Source: Triticum aestivum
Lineage: Eukaryota > Streptophyta > Magnoliopsida > Poales > Poaceae
DNA: 64,000 bases
Reading direction: 5' to 3'
Assembly (NCBI RefSeq): GCF_018294505.1
Contig: NC_057808.1
Location: forward strand, 229,149,780-229,213,779
This document shows, piece by piece, positions 21,124-33,223 of this stretch. The notes under the pieces were generated by a model, which saw nothing but the letters and a program-made list of their open reading frames with translations, did no database searches and was not told the origin of the DNA. The position numbers and the translations under genes are program-made. Within the stretch, counting starts at the first letter, position 1. Each line of letters opens with the position of its first letter.

Positions 21124-23574
21124 GGTCTGAGGCCCTCCAGAAGAGAGCCCCGAGCCCTGCCCGAGGAGGGCGCCGGGCGCGCCTTCCTATGCGATGGAGG
21201 GAGGCGCCCCTGGGACGGACGCTGATCCTGATGAGGCTCCTGCCGCGACGCCATCCTCCTGAGGTCCTGTGCGGTGCAGCTGCATTTTCTTGGGGATGGT
21301 CTCCGAAGGGCCCTCACTTCTACTGTCGGGGTTGTTGATGGCTGCAGCTTGGAAGGCGCGCTCGAGGGAGCACATGGGACCGTGATGATTCCTCCGCTTC
21401 CTAGCATCTTGAGGATGTTGTAGCCATGATGGGTGACTACCATGAACTTGGCCAGGGCTGGATACCCGAGGATGGCGTTGTACGGCAGTCGGATGTGCGC
21501 GACGTCGAACTCGATGAGCTCGGTGCGGTAATTCTTGCGCTCTCCGAAGGTGACAGGCAGGCGGACCAGCCCTATCGGTGTGGTGGAACCGTCGGTCACT
21601 CCTGAGAAAGGCTTGGTAGGCTGGAGCTGCTCATATGGCACTTGGAGGTTGTCGAACATGTCGACAGGACGTTGAGCCCTGCGCCGCCGTCGATGAGGGT
21701 CTTGGTAACCTGCATATTGCTGATGACTTGGAAACACAACATCGGGAGGGCGCCGGCGGTGGCCGCGCAATTGAGCTGATCTGCCGAGTTGAAACTGATG
21801 GCGCATTGGGACCACTTGAGCGGGCACGTGGCCTCGAGCTTGGGGAGCACCGCGTTCACCTCGCGAGTGAACTGTTTAAAGATGCGCTGAGAGGCTGGGG
21901 CCTGGGCGCCGCCCAATATGCATGTGATTGCACGCGGCTCCTGGAAACCCCCAGCCCCCTCGTCCTGGTGGTGATCGTCGTTCCTTCTTGGTGGCGGCAG
22001 CGAGGGAAGACCGGCGTTGCCTTGGGGGCGATCCTCACGAGGCTGGTCCCTCCAGGCGCCCTCGCGAGGATGGTCCTGCCAGCGGTCCTCACGAGGCCGG
22101 TCGCGCCACCCCTGGCGCAGGCCACAGTCGTCCCAGCGTCCGCCTCCATGTCCTCCTCCACGGCCATAGCCCCGGTTGCTGCGCTCGGGGCATCGACCGA
22201 AGCGTCCTTCTCGTATGGCTCTGAGCTCTTGACAGTCGCTGGTGTTGTGGGTGTTCAGGTTGTGGAAGGCGCAGAACGGTCGGCTGTTCTTGGATGACTC
22301 GGGCTGATATCTGCCCCGCTTGGTGTCGGGCTCCGCTGCAAGCACAACTGCCTCCTTGCGCTTCACGTCCTTGGCCTTGGCCTTCTTTTCCTCTGCACCC
22401 GCAGCTGGCAGTTCGAGGAGGGAGAGGCGCCCCTCCTCAGCTCTGGCGCACTTGGTCGCCAGGTTGAACAACTCCTGAGATGTGCAGAGCTCCTCATGGA
22501 TAGCGAGCTCTTCCTCCATCTTGACGTCACGGACACCGTCGGAGAACGCGGAGATGATGGCCTCATCCGTGACCTTGGGGATCTCGAGGCGAGTGTTGTT
22601 AAAGCGCTGGATGTACTTCTGGTGGGTCTCTCCTGGTTGTTGCTTGATACGGTGCAGGTCACCCGCGGCCGGCGGGTGGTCGCGAGTGCCCTGAAGTTGG
22701 CGACGAAGAGGTCGCGCATCTCGTCCAAGGAGGAGATCGAGCCATGCTGCAGGTTCAGGAGCCAGGAGCGGGCTCCATCCTTGAGAGCCATGGGAAACCA
22801 GTTCGCCATGACTTTTTCACCGCCGTTGGCTGCTTCGATGCTCAGCTCGTAGAGCTGCAGGAACTCCGCGGGGTCGGCGGTGCCGTCGTAGCGAGGAGGC
22901 AGATCCGGCTTGAACTTTCCTAGCCAGCCGTGGTTGCTGGGGCCCGCTTCGGAGGTGGAGCTTGGTCTTGGCGAGGTCCACGCGGCGCCGCTGCGGGCGG
23001 CACGCGGTCTTGACGAGGCGGCGCGGGGAGCGTAGGTGCAGCTTCTCGCGGCCGTGGGATTTCTTGGAAGCTTCTCTCTTCGCGCGCGGGCACCGTGCGC
23101 GGTGGATCACGCCGCGGAACCGCGCGCCTTGGTGCCAACGCACCGTCTTGAGGCAGTGGTGGTGGACGCGCGCCATGGGTCTCGTTGCCCATGGCTGGCT
23201 GAGGGTGAGGCAGAGAGAGGGACGGCGCCGGGGAGCCCCCTGCGGTGCGGACGAGCTCAGCGACGCGATCGAGCCGCTCCTCGTAGAGGTCGTCGACTGG
23301 GCGGTAGCGTGGGAGTTCGTTCGCCGCGAGGAGCTCTCCCCGCGCCTTCATGGGAGCGCGGCGCACGTGAGACGAAGAACCGGCCGGGGTCAGCGATGGA
23401 GTGGCGGTGTGGCCGTCCTGCTGTACCGATGGATGCCTACTGCTCGTTCCCCGCCGGGCCGTTGGCGGCGGGAGACGGAGAATGACGAGGTGGCCCGCCG
23501 ACGGGAGCTGTCTGAGCAACACGGGCGGTGAGGGCAGCCCAACGCTCAGCCCGAGCACGGCGAGCGTCCGCCAT
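21124..23574 (-). pseudogene. R5 gag-protease
   Basis: The ATG at 23574 gives MADARRARAERWAA. Gag core pieces: MANWFPMALKDGARSWLLNL, SISSLDEMRDLF, then in another frame EEELAIHEELCTSQELFN. The zinc-knuckle-like CAFHNLNTHNTSDC is followed by a basic RGG/RPRED tail. Protease: LGGAQAPASQRIFKQF, TKTLIDGGAGLNVLS, then after a frameshift KPFSGVTDGSTT and YNAILGYPALAKF. At least three frameshifts (near 22.9, 22.65 and 21.66 kb). Close to R8 in sequence. Confidence 0.82.
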
Positions 23575-23639
23575 GGGGACGACGGAGTGATGAGCTGATG
23601 GAAGGGAAGCTCCGGCGCACCCCTACCTAGCGCTCCAAA

Positions 23640-24528
23640 TGTCGGATGTGGGGTTCCAGCAAACCCTTAAGGTTCGAACTCTGGGGTGCGCGCGAAGTCT
23701 TTCCCTCCTACCGATCTACGCCCTAGCTCGCTAAGATATCGCGGACGAACTCGACGAACTCGCGACACAAAAAGACACGAGATTTATACTGGTTCGGGCC
23801 ACCGTTGTGGTGTAATACCCTACTCCAGTGTGGTGGTGGTTGCCTCTTGGGCTGATGATGAACAGTACAAGGGGAAGAACAGCCTCCTGAGGTTGAGGTG
23901 TTCTTGTGCTTGGTGACTTAGCGGGTGAGAGCGGGGTGAACTGCTCGATGCCCCTACTGTGGTGGCTAGCTCTACTTATATAGACCCTGGCCCTCTTCCC
24001 AAATATTGAGCGGGAAGGGAGCCAACAACGGCGGGCAAATTTTAAGCGGGACAGCTAGTACAAGCTATCCTAGCAAAAGTGGTCTTCGCCTGCGAAAGGT
24101 TCTGGTGGTGATGCCATCTTGGGCTCCATGATGACCTCCGTCTTGCCGTCCTCCCGGTATTGGTCTCGTTGCACCGATATAGTAATCTTTGCTTGATGCC
24201 TCGTACTCCTCGCCTGCGCCTGCTTCCTTAGCACCAAAGAGGAAACAAGGACGCTGCGCGCGCTGGCGCCCGCGTGGCGCCGATCATCATGGCTCACGTC
24301 ACGAGAGCCTCGTGAGGTTTGCTCCGCCTTGATATCTCCGCTCCTCGTGAGCCTTCCTGACTAGGCCACTCCTGAGGAGGTCTTGTGTCGTCCGCCTCGC
24401 GAGGCTTGGACCCTCGCGAGGGTCTTGGATGCGTTGTTGATGAAGATGGGTCGTACAGCCTGCTGGCTTACCACGCCGTGGGCCGCAGACAGGCAAGTCT
24501 GGGGACACTCTTTCCCAGAACGCCGACA
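23640..24528 (-). repeat. R5 5' LTR (889 bp)
   Basis: TGTCGGATGTGGGGTTCCAG...CCCAGAACGCCGACA; the primer-site complement lies just left (CTACCTAGCGCTCCAAA, diverged). Followed by TSD AAGCT. Confidence 0.94.
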
Positions 24529-24533
24529 AAGCT

Positions 24534-25009
24534 ATCCTGACAAAAGCGGTGTTCGCCTGCAAAAGGCTCTGGTGGTGACGCCATCTTGGGCTCCACGATG
24601 ACCTCCGTCTTGCCGTCCTTCTAGTCTTGGTCTCGTTGCACCGATATGGCAACCTTTGCCTGATGCCTCGGTACTCCTCGCCTGCGCTTGCCTCCTTAGC
24701 ACCAAAGAGGAAAGAAGGACGCTGCACGCGCTGGCGCCCGCCTGGCGCCCGTCTGGTCTCGATCGTCATGGCTCACGTCACTTGAGCCTCGCGAGGTTTG
24801 CCCCGCCTTGATATCTCCGCTCCTCGTGAGCCCGCCTAGAGGGGCTGCTCCTGAGGAGGTCTTGCGGCTTCTACCTCGCGAGGCTTGGCCCCTTGCGAGG
24901 GTCTTGGATGCCTTGTTGATGAAGATGGGCCGTACAGGCCTGCTAACATAGCCACGCTGTGGGCCGCAGGCAGGCAAGTATGGGGACCCCCATTCCCAGA
25001 ACGCCGACA
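24534..25009 (-). repeat. R4 5' LTR, second part
   Basis: Resumes the LTR broken at 17315 (ATCCTGACAAAAGCGG...) and ends CCCAGAACGCCGACA, followed by TSD CATAG (25010-25014). With 16894-17315 it makes an 898-bp LTR. Confidence 0.9.
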
Positions 25010-25167
25010 CATAGCATAACAACTTGGAGATCATAGTTTGTTGCACGCCCCTGCGGGGCCCCATACTCGCCTCTCTCTTGATGCAGGAAGAAAAGGAAGA
25101 ATAAAACAAAAGCGGCGCGTGCCCCTGCAGCAGATCGCGAGGACGGACCCATGGCGCTCTCCCAAGC
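25010..25167 (+). other. R3 spacer resumed after R4
   Basis: Short non-coding stretch from the CATAG TSD to the stop codon of the antisense B3 gene. Nothing else seen. Confidence 0.7.
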
Positions 25168-25779
25168 TCAGCCGGACCCTTCCTCCCACTTCACTGGGGC
25201 ACGGCGGCGAGACGACCCGCTGCCACCTTCGAAGCGATGGCGGCGGCGTGGCGGCTGGTCATAGCCGCCGCCGCTGGAGCTGTCGCCGGAGGGAGAACCG
25301 CCGTAGCTGGGTGCGAGATCGTCCTCACCCTCATCCTGACCGTCGCCAAGGCCAAGCACCTGGTCGTTGTCGTTGTCCTCGGGGCAACACCCGACGCGGC
25401 GGCCGTCTTCTCCGAACACCCTCACGTAGAGGGTCGCGTTGCCGTCGTACTTGAAGTGGAGGGTGTACCGCCTGCCCAGGCCGCGTGCGCGGGCAAACAT
25501 CTGCCAGCCGCGAGCTAGAGCGACGTTGCCAGCAACGGAGATCTCGACCGTGACCCATGAAGATTTGCTGCAGCAGCCGTCCGCCTGCAGCCAGAGCCCG
25601 CCTAGACCTATGGCCGGCAGTTCGCCGGCGAAGAAGCGCGGGAGCTGAAGCCAAGTGCTGGCCGGATTCTCCGACCAAACGATGATGTCTGGCAGCACCT
25701 CTGCCGAGTGATAGCACAGCTGAGGAGGCCGTGCGACCATGGTGCGCCTCCCCTCATTGACCGGGCTGCCACGATCTGG
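25168..25779 (-). pseudogene. R3 antisense gene, 3' part: B3-like domain
   Basis: Antisense to R3. Open for over 190 codons with no stop. B3-like core: LQLPRFFAGELPA, WVTVEISVAG, ALARGWQMFARARGLGRRY, TLHFKYDGNATLYVRVFGED, GRRVGCCPE. This matches the plant REM/B3 pattern (GW--F-R---L, L-F-YDG, F-V-VF). The C-terminal tail is acidic then Gly/Ser/Arg-rich (RRRHRF, SSRRRAP). R6 inserted upstream in the coding sequence. With the TSD counted once the frame continues into 35782-35944, giving a protein of about 259 residues, near the 255 codons in R5. Apart from the R6 insertion the frame is intact. Confidence 0.75.
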
Positions 25780-25784
25780 GCGAG

Positions 25785-26254
25785 TGTCGGTGTCAAAACC
25801 GGCGGATCTCGGGTAGGGGGTCCCGAACTGTGCGTCTAGGGCGGATGGTAACAGGAGGCGGAGGACACAATGTTTACTCAGGTTCGGGCCCTCTCGATGG
25901 AGGTAATACCCTACTTTCTGCTTGATTGATCTTGATGATACGAGTATTACAAGAGTTGATCTAGCACGAGATCGTTGAGGCTAAACCCTAGAAGCTAGCC
26001 TATGATTATGATTGTTGTTGTCCTACGGACTAAACACTCCGGTTTATATGGACACTGAGGGGGCTAGGGTTACACAGAGTCGGTTACAAGGGAGGAGATC
26101 TACATATCCGAATTGCCAAGCTTGCCTTCCACGCAAAGGAGAGTCCCACCCGGACACGGGACAAAGTCTTCAATCTTGTATCTTCATAGTCCAACAGTCC
26201 GGCCAAAGGATATAGTCCGGCTGTCCGAGGACCCCCTAATCCAGGACTCCCTCA
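25785..26254 (-). repeat. R6 3' LTR (470 bp)
   Basis: TGTCGGTGTCAAAACC...AGGACTCCCTCA. To its right TAGCCCCTGAACC is the complement of a polypurine tract (GGTTCAGGGGCTA). By eye it differs from its partner at about 19 substitutions and one indel, roughly 4 %. Confidence 0.95.
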
Positions 26255-26419
26255 GTAGCCCCTGAACCAGGCTTCAATGACGATGAGTCCGGCGCATAGA
26301 TTGTCTTCGGCATTGCAAGGCGGGTTCTTCCTCCGAATTCTGAGTACCTGTCAAGTAGTGTCTGGCTTCCCATAAAATGTTGCACTCTTTGGCTTTTGCG
26401 CCCAATAATGGCTATCCTC

Positions 26420-26498
26420 CACGTGTCGAGCGAATGCGAGAAGTTGGGGCATTTTTACACTTGCCACCCTAACCATGTGAATAAATCATCTATTTAAA
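26420..26498 (+). promoter_or_regulatory. Putative antisense promoter of R6: G-box and TATA
   Basis: A perfect G-box CACGTG at 26420-26425 is followed by TATTTAAA at 26491-26498, about 85 bp before the antisense ATG at 26583. The arrangement (ACGTG core, TATA, ATG within about 170 bp inside the 3' LTR) parallels R5, though the LTR family is different. Confidence 0.55.
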
Positions 26499-26582
26499 GA
26501 GACGGGGATTCTCAGATCCAGATCACACCCTCCTCCCCCAGCGAGTATCCATCGGAGCACGCCCGGAAAAATCCATCCCATC

Positions 26583-29338
26583 ATGGCCGGCCACCGCAGC
26601 TCCTCCTCTCGCTCCCGTAGCCCTAAGCCAGGCAATTGGAAGAAGTCGGACAAGCCCAGAGATTTCTCCCTCCTGCGTATATGGTCCCCGTTCGAGCCGG
26701 ACAAGCCACTTACAATGACGGGGAGCAAGCAGAGAGCTTTCGCAACCCATCCATGGGGGAGCGGGTATTCCTTGTCCCTTACTTATTAAGAGGACTTGGA
26801 TTTCCAATCCACCCGTTCCTCCGCGGGCTCCAGGAGTTCTACGGCCTCCAGTTGCATAACCTTACTCCTGCCTCCATATTACACATCGCTGGCTATGTCG
26901 CCCTTTGCGAGCTGTTTCTGGGCTGCGAAGCTCATTTCGAGCTATGGAAGAGGCTATTTTGCCTCGTACCCCGTACACAGGAGGGGTCAATATATCAAGT
27001 GGGCGGAGCCGAGATATGGCGCATCGCTGGGACCGGATACCTGTCCGGTACTTCGAAGAAGACATCCGAAGACTGGCCTTCAGAGTGGTTTTATATGGAG
27101 GACGTCCCCCTTCCGGACCCTGTTCGGATGGGCCTTCCTGAGTTCGACAATGCCCCTTTAAAGAAATGCCGCAACTGGCTCCCTCGGAGCCCTCAGGAGG
27201 AAGATAGCGGAGACGTCCTTTACCTGATGGGCCGGATAAAAACGCTGGCCAAATCAGGATTGACAATAATCGAGGTTATGTCAATATGTGTAATGCGGGG
27301 GGTGCAGCCACTTCAATATCGGGGACAACCCATGTGGCACTTCAATGGAGAAGATGATGCCACCCGCTGCGGTCGTAAGGGACCGGACTCTGTCGCTACT
27401 CTAGCGAAAATACTATCCGATTTATATAAAGTAGAGGAAGAGGAGTTCATCCGCATTAAGCCACGGGATGGATTCTCCATGTACAACCCCCAAACTGGGT
27501 GAGCTGCTACTTTTTACTTCGATCCTTCCCGCATTCTTCGTCATAAGTATTAACCTTGCTATTTCATAGCAAGAACTGTGAAAAGCTGTGAGGGAGATCC
27601 ACAGCCCGTCTCCACAACCAGAGGACCCTGACCGGGCCCTCGACCCCGGACTCGAAGAAGATCCGGACACATTTGTGGAGCTCATCGACAGGACGTTCTA
27701 TCAATTAAGCTGCGATGGTGCCATGGTGGCCATCATAGCCGATTATCCTAGACTGCTCCCTGTATCGCATGTAAGTAAAACCGGAGTCCCAACTTCCAAG
27801 AAGGATCCCTTTTTCCGCACTTCACCCACCGCACACATATGGTGTCTTACAGGGAAGGTCCTCGGGACGCCATGCCAAACCCGCAGTGACTCACCAACAA
27901 GGGGCACCAAAACCGGGTAGGCTTAAAAGGAAGGCGGTCAGGACTGAGACGCCGTCGCAGAGGTATGAAAAAGAACCCCGCTCCATGGTTGTCGTCTTTT
28001 AAAATGTAATAACGTCCATGGTTCTTGGTAGGAAAAGCGCTCGCCGAACCATATCCGGAGAGCCTACCGGCCACGCATCCACCAGCCGGGCTCCAGAGCC
28101 GGACTTAGAGGCATACGCTAACGTGGAGCCAACACCGGATGTTCCTCCTACAGAGGATGCGGATAGGTTGTCCGCTACGAATTCCAAAGTGGAGAGTGCC
28201 ATGAATCACAGGCGTCGCCGGGCCATACTCTGTGACGCTTGTTTCTCCCAAGAGGCGTTCGATGCCTTCAACTCAGGAGACGCGTACATCCGAGCTGCTC
28301 AAAATGGTCTTGCCAGAGCCACGGACCAGTATGTAAAGGATATACGGGTAAGAAAATCTGATAATTATGTATATCACAGCCCCTGAGACTTGAAACGGTT
28401 GACACAACTGATTTAAGGATCATTATTTGTGTAGGTTCTTACGGAGAAGAATACCTAGTTGTCTCGAGAGCTGGAAGAGTGCAAAGCCCAGCTATGAGCC
28501 GCAGTTGCCGCAATGCAGGAGTCCAAAAAGGCCCCCTCTGGTAACACTTGTCTCTATCAAAAATAATGACATGTACCGGTTAGTATGCGGCATGCCTGCA
28601 AATCTAACAATAGATTCTGCAGATGATCCCGGAATGAACCCGGAGGTCGTGCGAGGGGATGAGAAACATGCTCAATGACAGTTAAAGGCTGGCGAGTGTG
28701 TGCTTAAGCAGGTTAGGCGGGAGAAGAATGATCTCCAAGATGCTAACATCTGGCTGGGCGTTGAACTGAAAGATGTTCGGTCCCAGCTTGTTGACTCCGT
28801 AAAGGAGAATAAGAGGCTTCGACGCGGCATTTTTAGTAAATGCTTGAACGAACTTTTATAGAGTTCGGCGAAGAAACTGGCTAACAGAGTTATATCTGTA
28901 GGTATGCTGACGGGTCGTCCCGCAGAGGAAATGCCCGGGTCTGCAGGTGATCTTCTGCCAGAGCTCTCACAACTGCACGAACAAGTTTGGCAGGTGATGC
29001 AGGACATTGCCCAAGCCTTGTGGCCATCCGCCTCCCTGCCAGGAGGCATGGGGGAGCTTGTAGAGAAGCTCAAGGGAGCACGGCGGCGCTTCCGATTATG
29101 GAAGATATCAGCCTGCCGACAAGGTACAAGGGAAGCCTAGGCCATGGTGAAGACGCGATATACCAAGGCTGACCCGAACCACATGGCCGAGGTCGGACCT
29201 GTGGGGTCTGATGGGAAAGAGATCCCCGTCAGTTTGGTTTATGACCAGGTAAAATTAGCCGCAATGTATTCCCAACAGGATTGTAGGCTAGACAGCCTGT
29301 TGGATGGTATAGAAGAAGAATTTAGTCAGTCTAAGTGA
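26583..29338 (+). pseudogene. R6 antisense multi-exon gene: gypsy-type transposon domain plus coiled coil
   Basis: ATG 26583 (MAGHRSSSSRSRSPKPGNW), frameshift near 26.66 kb, then a long exon to 27498: MVPVRAGQATYNDGEQ, FLVPYLLRGLGFPIHPFLRG, LTPASILHIAGYVALCELFL, a Transposase_28-type domain (from memory). Visible introns: 27499-27569, 27771-27852, 27963-28031, 28348-28434 and probably 28541-28622, all GT...AG. Later exons give a Pro/Glu-rich linker, CDACFSQEAFDAFNSGDAYI, coiled coil and an end at EEEFSQSK. Nonsense codons remain near 28.46 and 28.86 kb. Known in such elements as an antisense ORF; function not established to my knowledge. Confidence 0.72.
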
Positions 29339-30155
29339 CTGTGTACTTCAAGTGACATATATTGTCCCTAGCCGGATTGTAAATCATTTGTCATGGCGGA
29401 CCTTTTCGCTTCGACCTCCGGACCCGACAGTCCGGAGTGTATCCGAATACCCGCTCAGTTATGAAAAAACCGGGGTACGCGTGGAAACCAGGCGTAGGGG
29501 TCATAAGTGCTTGAACAGACAAGTACCCAACTAATTATGTTATATTACATGGATAGTAAGAAACATCTTCCAGGGAGAATAGTTCCGTTAAGGGTTCCTT
29601 TCCCTGGGTACACATGCATTAATGTGCATGTCCAAACTGCGAAAAGAGACACAGGATATAAACATCTGGGGGCATGTATTACAATAAATAAAAGTCATCT
29701 TTTGTTCACCGACCGAATATTCCCTTAAGAACGCTAGCTTTCGGCTTCACCCAGTCTGAGGTACACATCCGGCTGATCCGGCAGTAACAATCGCAGAGGT
29801 GCTCCCCTTATGCCCTAGCCGAATTAACGGGAACGTAGGGCATAAACACAAGAGCCAGGCAACCCAGCTTGGCCAAAACTTAAGTCATCGATGCATATAA
29901 TGGCGAAAAAAGGTACATGTGGAAAAGTAACACATGTGTGGGGCATAGAGCCCGGAAAATAGTTATATTAAGCTTCTGTATGAGAAGCCCCCAGGTATAA
30001 TGAGCACGGCTAGCGTGTCAAGATTGTGTAGTCACGACACATTTCAACCTTTTAAGGTCGTGAAGAAAAAAGAGAGGAAAGAAAGAGAGAAAAGACGGAT
30101 AACGGATATATATATAAAATTGACGGAGGTAAGGAGACGAACACATAGTCCGGCA
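29339..30155. other. R6 spacer between convergent genes
   Basis: No supported gene. Contains a purine-rich tract (30062-30096) followed by TATATATATAAAA (about 30107-30119). It separates the antisense gene end from the integrase stop. Confidence 0.6.
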
Positions 30156-31196
30156 CTAGGCGTAGAACCTTCGGAGTCTGGCTGCGTTCCATGGGTTTGG
30201 CTCGAGTCGATTGTCCGATGCATCCCGCAGATGGTACGCTCCACCGGTCAGAACCTTGTCAATAACGAAGGGACCTTCCCATTTGGGCTTGAGCTTGTTC
30301 TTTTTCTTCTCCGGTAGGCGTAGAACGAGTTCACCAACGTTATAAGTTTTGGCCCGAACTTCTCTGCTTTGATACCGTCGAGCCTGTTGCTGATAGAATG
30401 CGGAACGGGCTTTTGCCACGTCACGCTCCTCCTCCAGGGCGTCCAAACTGTCCTGCCGATCAAGCTCGGCTTCTTTCTCTTCGTACATGTGCACTCGAGG
30501 TGAGTCATGAATTATGTCGCAAGGCAGTACCGCCTCTGCGCCGTACACCATAAAGAACGGTGTGTATCCGGTAGTGCGATTCGGCATGGTCCGCAGCCCC
30601 CATAGTACGGAGTCGAGCTCCTCTACCCAGTGCGTATCGGATTCCTTCAAGGATCGCACTAATCTGGGTTTAATGCCGCTCATGATAAGACCATTTGCTC
30701 GCTCGACTTGACCGTTAGTTTGCGGGTGATAGACAGAAGCATAATCGAGCTTAATGCCCATGTTGCTGCACCAAATTTTTACCTCGTCGGCTGTAAAGTT
30801 CGAGCCGTTATCGGTGATGATGCTGTGGGGTACGCCGTAACAGTGTACAACCCTTGATATGAAGTCTATCACTGGTCCGGACTCGGCCATTTTAACTGGT
30901 TTGGCTTCTATCCATTTGGTGAATTTATCCACCATGACCAATAAGTATTTTTTTTCTTATGGCTTCCCCCTTTGAGGGGTCCGACCATATCAAGCCCCCA
31001 GACCGCAAAGGTCTTGGAGAGCGGTAGGTGGCATATGGCTTTGATTTGCAAAAAGCTGGCAACCAACGCACCGTTGAACGAGATCCTGTGCGTCTGCTCG
31101 GGCCGTCGGCCAGTAAAAACCTGTACGGAAGGCCTTGCTTACAAGGGCCCGAGCTGCGGCGTGGTGGCCGCCAAGTCCAGCATGAATTTCTGCCAA
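30156..31196 (-). pseudogene. R6 integrase
   Basis: HHCC zinc-binding segment HAGLGGHH...CVGCQ (30990-31196), then stops between 30940 and 30990, then the catalytic core MVDKFTKWIEAKPV, SIITDNGSNFTADE and YHPQTNGQVERANGL. The later DDE residues visible here (Asp of TDNG, Glu of QVERAN) are present, unlike R3. The C-terminal part ends KPKWEGPFVIDKVL and NPWNAARLRRFYA. Same frame for zinc finger and core, but shifted relative to the RNase H ORF upstream. Confidence 0.88.
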
Positions 31197-33196
31197 AAGT
31201 TGTCGTCCTTCCTCTTCGAAGACGCACCTTTGAAGTACTCCGGTAGCGTTTTCTTGTAAAGCTCTCCCTCGTGGACCTTGTAGGCTTTAGACCGCCGCAC
31301 AATGCAACGTGCCTCATTTGGGTCCTCAGGGAGTTCTTTCCTAGTTAGATAGGCCAAGAAGGGTTCTGGCCACGGGGCGATGACAACCATAATCACGTGG
31401 GCCGAAGACGTTATTTCGGTGGTGGAGCCTCCGATTATGTCAGAGTGTTCGGTATCTGGTGTTGTGGCCGGGTCCGGACTGTTGTTGCCGGTCTCTCCTT
31501 CCCATACCACGGATGGCTTAAACAGCCTTTCCAAGAAGATATTAGGTGGGACAGGGTCGCGCTTAGCGCCGATGCGAGCGAGGATATCCGCCGCTTGATT
31601 GTTTTCCCGGACCAGGAATTCAAGCCCCTCGAACCGAGCTGACATTTTGAGGACGGCGTTGCGATAAGCTGCCATTTTTGGGTCCCTGGCGTCAAAGTCT
31701 CCATTTATTTGAGATATTGCGAGGTTCGAATCCCCATGCACCTCTAGGCGTTGAATGCCCATGGAGACTGCCATCCGGAGACCATGCAACAGGGCCTCAT
31801 ATTCAGCTGCATTGTTGGTGTGTGTGTATAATATTTGGAGTACGTATTGGACTGTATCTCCGGTGGGGGATGTCAGGACGACGCCTGCCCCCAGACCAGC
31901 CAGCATCTTTGAACCGTCAAAGTGCATGATCCAATTGGAGTACGCGCCGTACACTTTAGGGAGTTCGGCTTCCGTCCATTCGGCGACGAAATCGGCCAGT
32001 ACTTGTGACTTAATGGCTCACCGTGGTTTATATGTTATGTCGAACGGGAGGAGCTCGACAGCCCATTTAGCAATCCGGCCCGTGGCATCGCGGTTATTTA
32101 TTATGTCGTTGAGTGGTACTTCAGAGGCCACCGTAATTGAACACTCTTGAAAGTAGTGTCGTAATTTCTGGGATGCCATGAAGACCGCATATGCTATCTT
32201 TTGATAATGTGGGTACCGTGATTTGCATGGAGTGAGGACAGTGGATACGTAGTATACCGGCTTTTGAAGCGGGAACTTATGTCCGTCCGTCTCTCGCTCG
32301 ACGACGAGCACTGCGCTTACAACTTGGTGTGTTGCCGCTATATATAACAGCATTGGTTCGCCAACATTTGGCGCGGCCAAGATTGGGTTGGTGGCCAAGA
32401 TGGCTTTTATTTCTTCCAATCCGACTGTGGCCGCATCCGTCCACTCGAAGTGTTCGGTGCGTCGAAGAAGGCGATAAAGGGGTAGTGCCTTTTCTCCTAA
32501 TCGGGAGATAAAGCGGCTTAAGGCAGCCACACATCCAGTTAATTTTTGGATTTGCTTGAGGTCTGTTGGGATAGCCAACTGTGACAGAGCTCGGATTTTA
32601 GCCGGATTTGCTTCAATTCCTCTACTAGAGACGATTAAACCCAAGAGCTTTCCGACGGGCACGCCGAAAACGCATTTTTCTGGATTGAGCTTGATGTCAT
32701 ATGTTCGGAGATTGTCGAACGTGAGCTTCAAGTCGTCTATTAAGGATTCGACGTGTCTAGTTTTAATGACCACGTCGTCTGCGTATGCCTCCACTATTTT
32801 GCCAATTTGTGTTTCTAGGCATGTCTGAATCATGCGTTGATAGGTTGTACCGGCGTTTTTGAGCCCGAAAGGCATGGTGTTAAAATAGAAGGGGCCGTAT
32901 GGAGTGATAAATGCCGTTGCGGCTTGATCGGACTCCGCCATCTTAATTTGATGGTATCCGGAGTATGCGTCGAGGAAACACAATGAGTCGTGTCCTGCGG
33001 TGGCGTCGATAATTTGATCGATGCGGGGGAGGGCGAAGGGATCCTTGGGGCAAGCCTTGTTAAGGTCCTTGAAATCGACACATAGGCGCCAGGATTTGTC
33101 CTTCTTTGGTACCATCACCAGGTTTGCTAGCCAGTCCGGATGTTTTATTTCTCTAATGAATCCGGCCTCAAGTAACTTGGCTAGCTCCTCTCCCAT
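31139..33196 (-). pseudogene. R6 RT - RNase H - second RNase H
   Basis: RT blocks GFIREIKHPDWLANLVMVPK, RLCVDFKDLNKACPKDPFAL, GYHQIKM, MPFGLKNAG-TYQR, catalytic AYADDVVIK and LNPEKCVFGVPVGK. RNase H follows with LLYIAATHQVVSAVLVVE, KPVYYVSTVL and KLRHYFQEC. A TGA near 32018 interrupts, then in the same frame the second RNase H: WIMHFDGSKMLAGLGAGVVL, NNAAEYEALLHGLRMA, GDSNLAISQ. Tat-lineage order. Only one nonsense codon lies within this stretch, so it is young compared with R1-R3. Confidence 0.9.
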
Positions 33197-33223
33197 GGCT
33201 TGTCGCTTAGGCTCAGAGAAACG

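Larger units (their letters stand above)
17316..24528 (-). mobile_element. R5: non-autonomous Gypsy element with antisense B3 gene, complete
   Basis: Both LTRs present (17316-18190 and 23640-24528), TSD AAGCT at 17311-17315 and 24529-24533, total 7,213 bp. Sense strand (minus): gag, protease, miniature RT remnant. Antisense (plus): B3-domain gene next to the 3' LTR. The deepest element of the nest, inserted in the 5' LTR of R4. The two LTRs differ at roughly 4-5 % of sites by eye. Confidence 0.94.
10530..25009 (-). mobile_element. R4: gag-pol-less Gypsy-family element with antisense gene, split by R5
   Basis: 3' LTR 10530-11411 (left), internal 11412-16893, 5' LTR 16894-17315 continued at 24534-25009. 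TSD CATAG at 10525-10529 and 25010-25014. Own length about 7.26 kb. The internal region has a short unrecognised sense ORF region, no PR, RT, RNase H or integrase core, and a large spliced antisense gene. It would depend on another element for replication. It is inserted in the spacer of R3. Confidence 0.92.

Noticed and set aside
10530..25009. R4 and R5 as a tandem or recombined pair sharing an LTR
   Set aside because: Separate TSDs (CATAG and AAGCT) and the resumption of the broken LTR at 24534 show a clean nested insertion.
25168..25740. B3 ORF as an ordinary host gene
   Set aside because: It lies within R3 boundaries defined by a GAAGG TSD, and a homologue sits at the same place in R5. 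It is therefore element cargo, whatever its origin.
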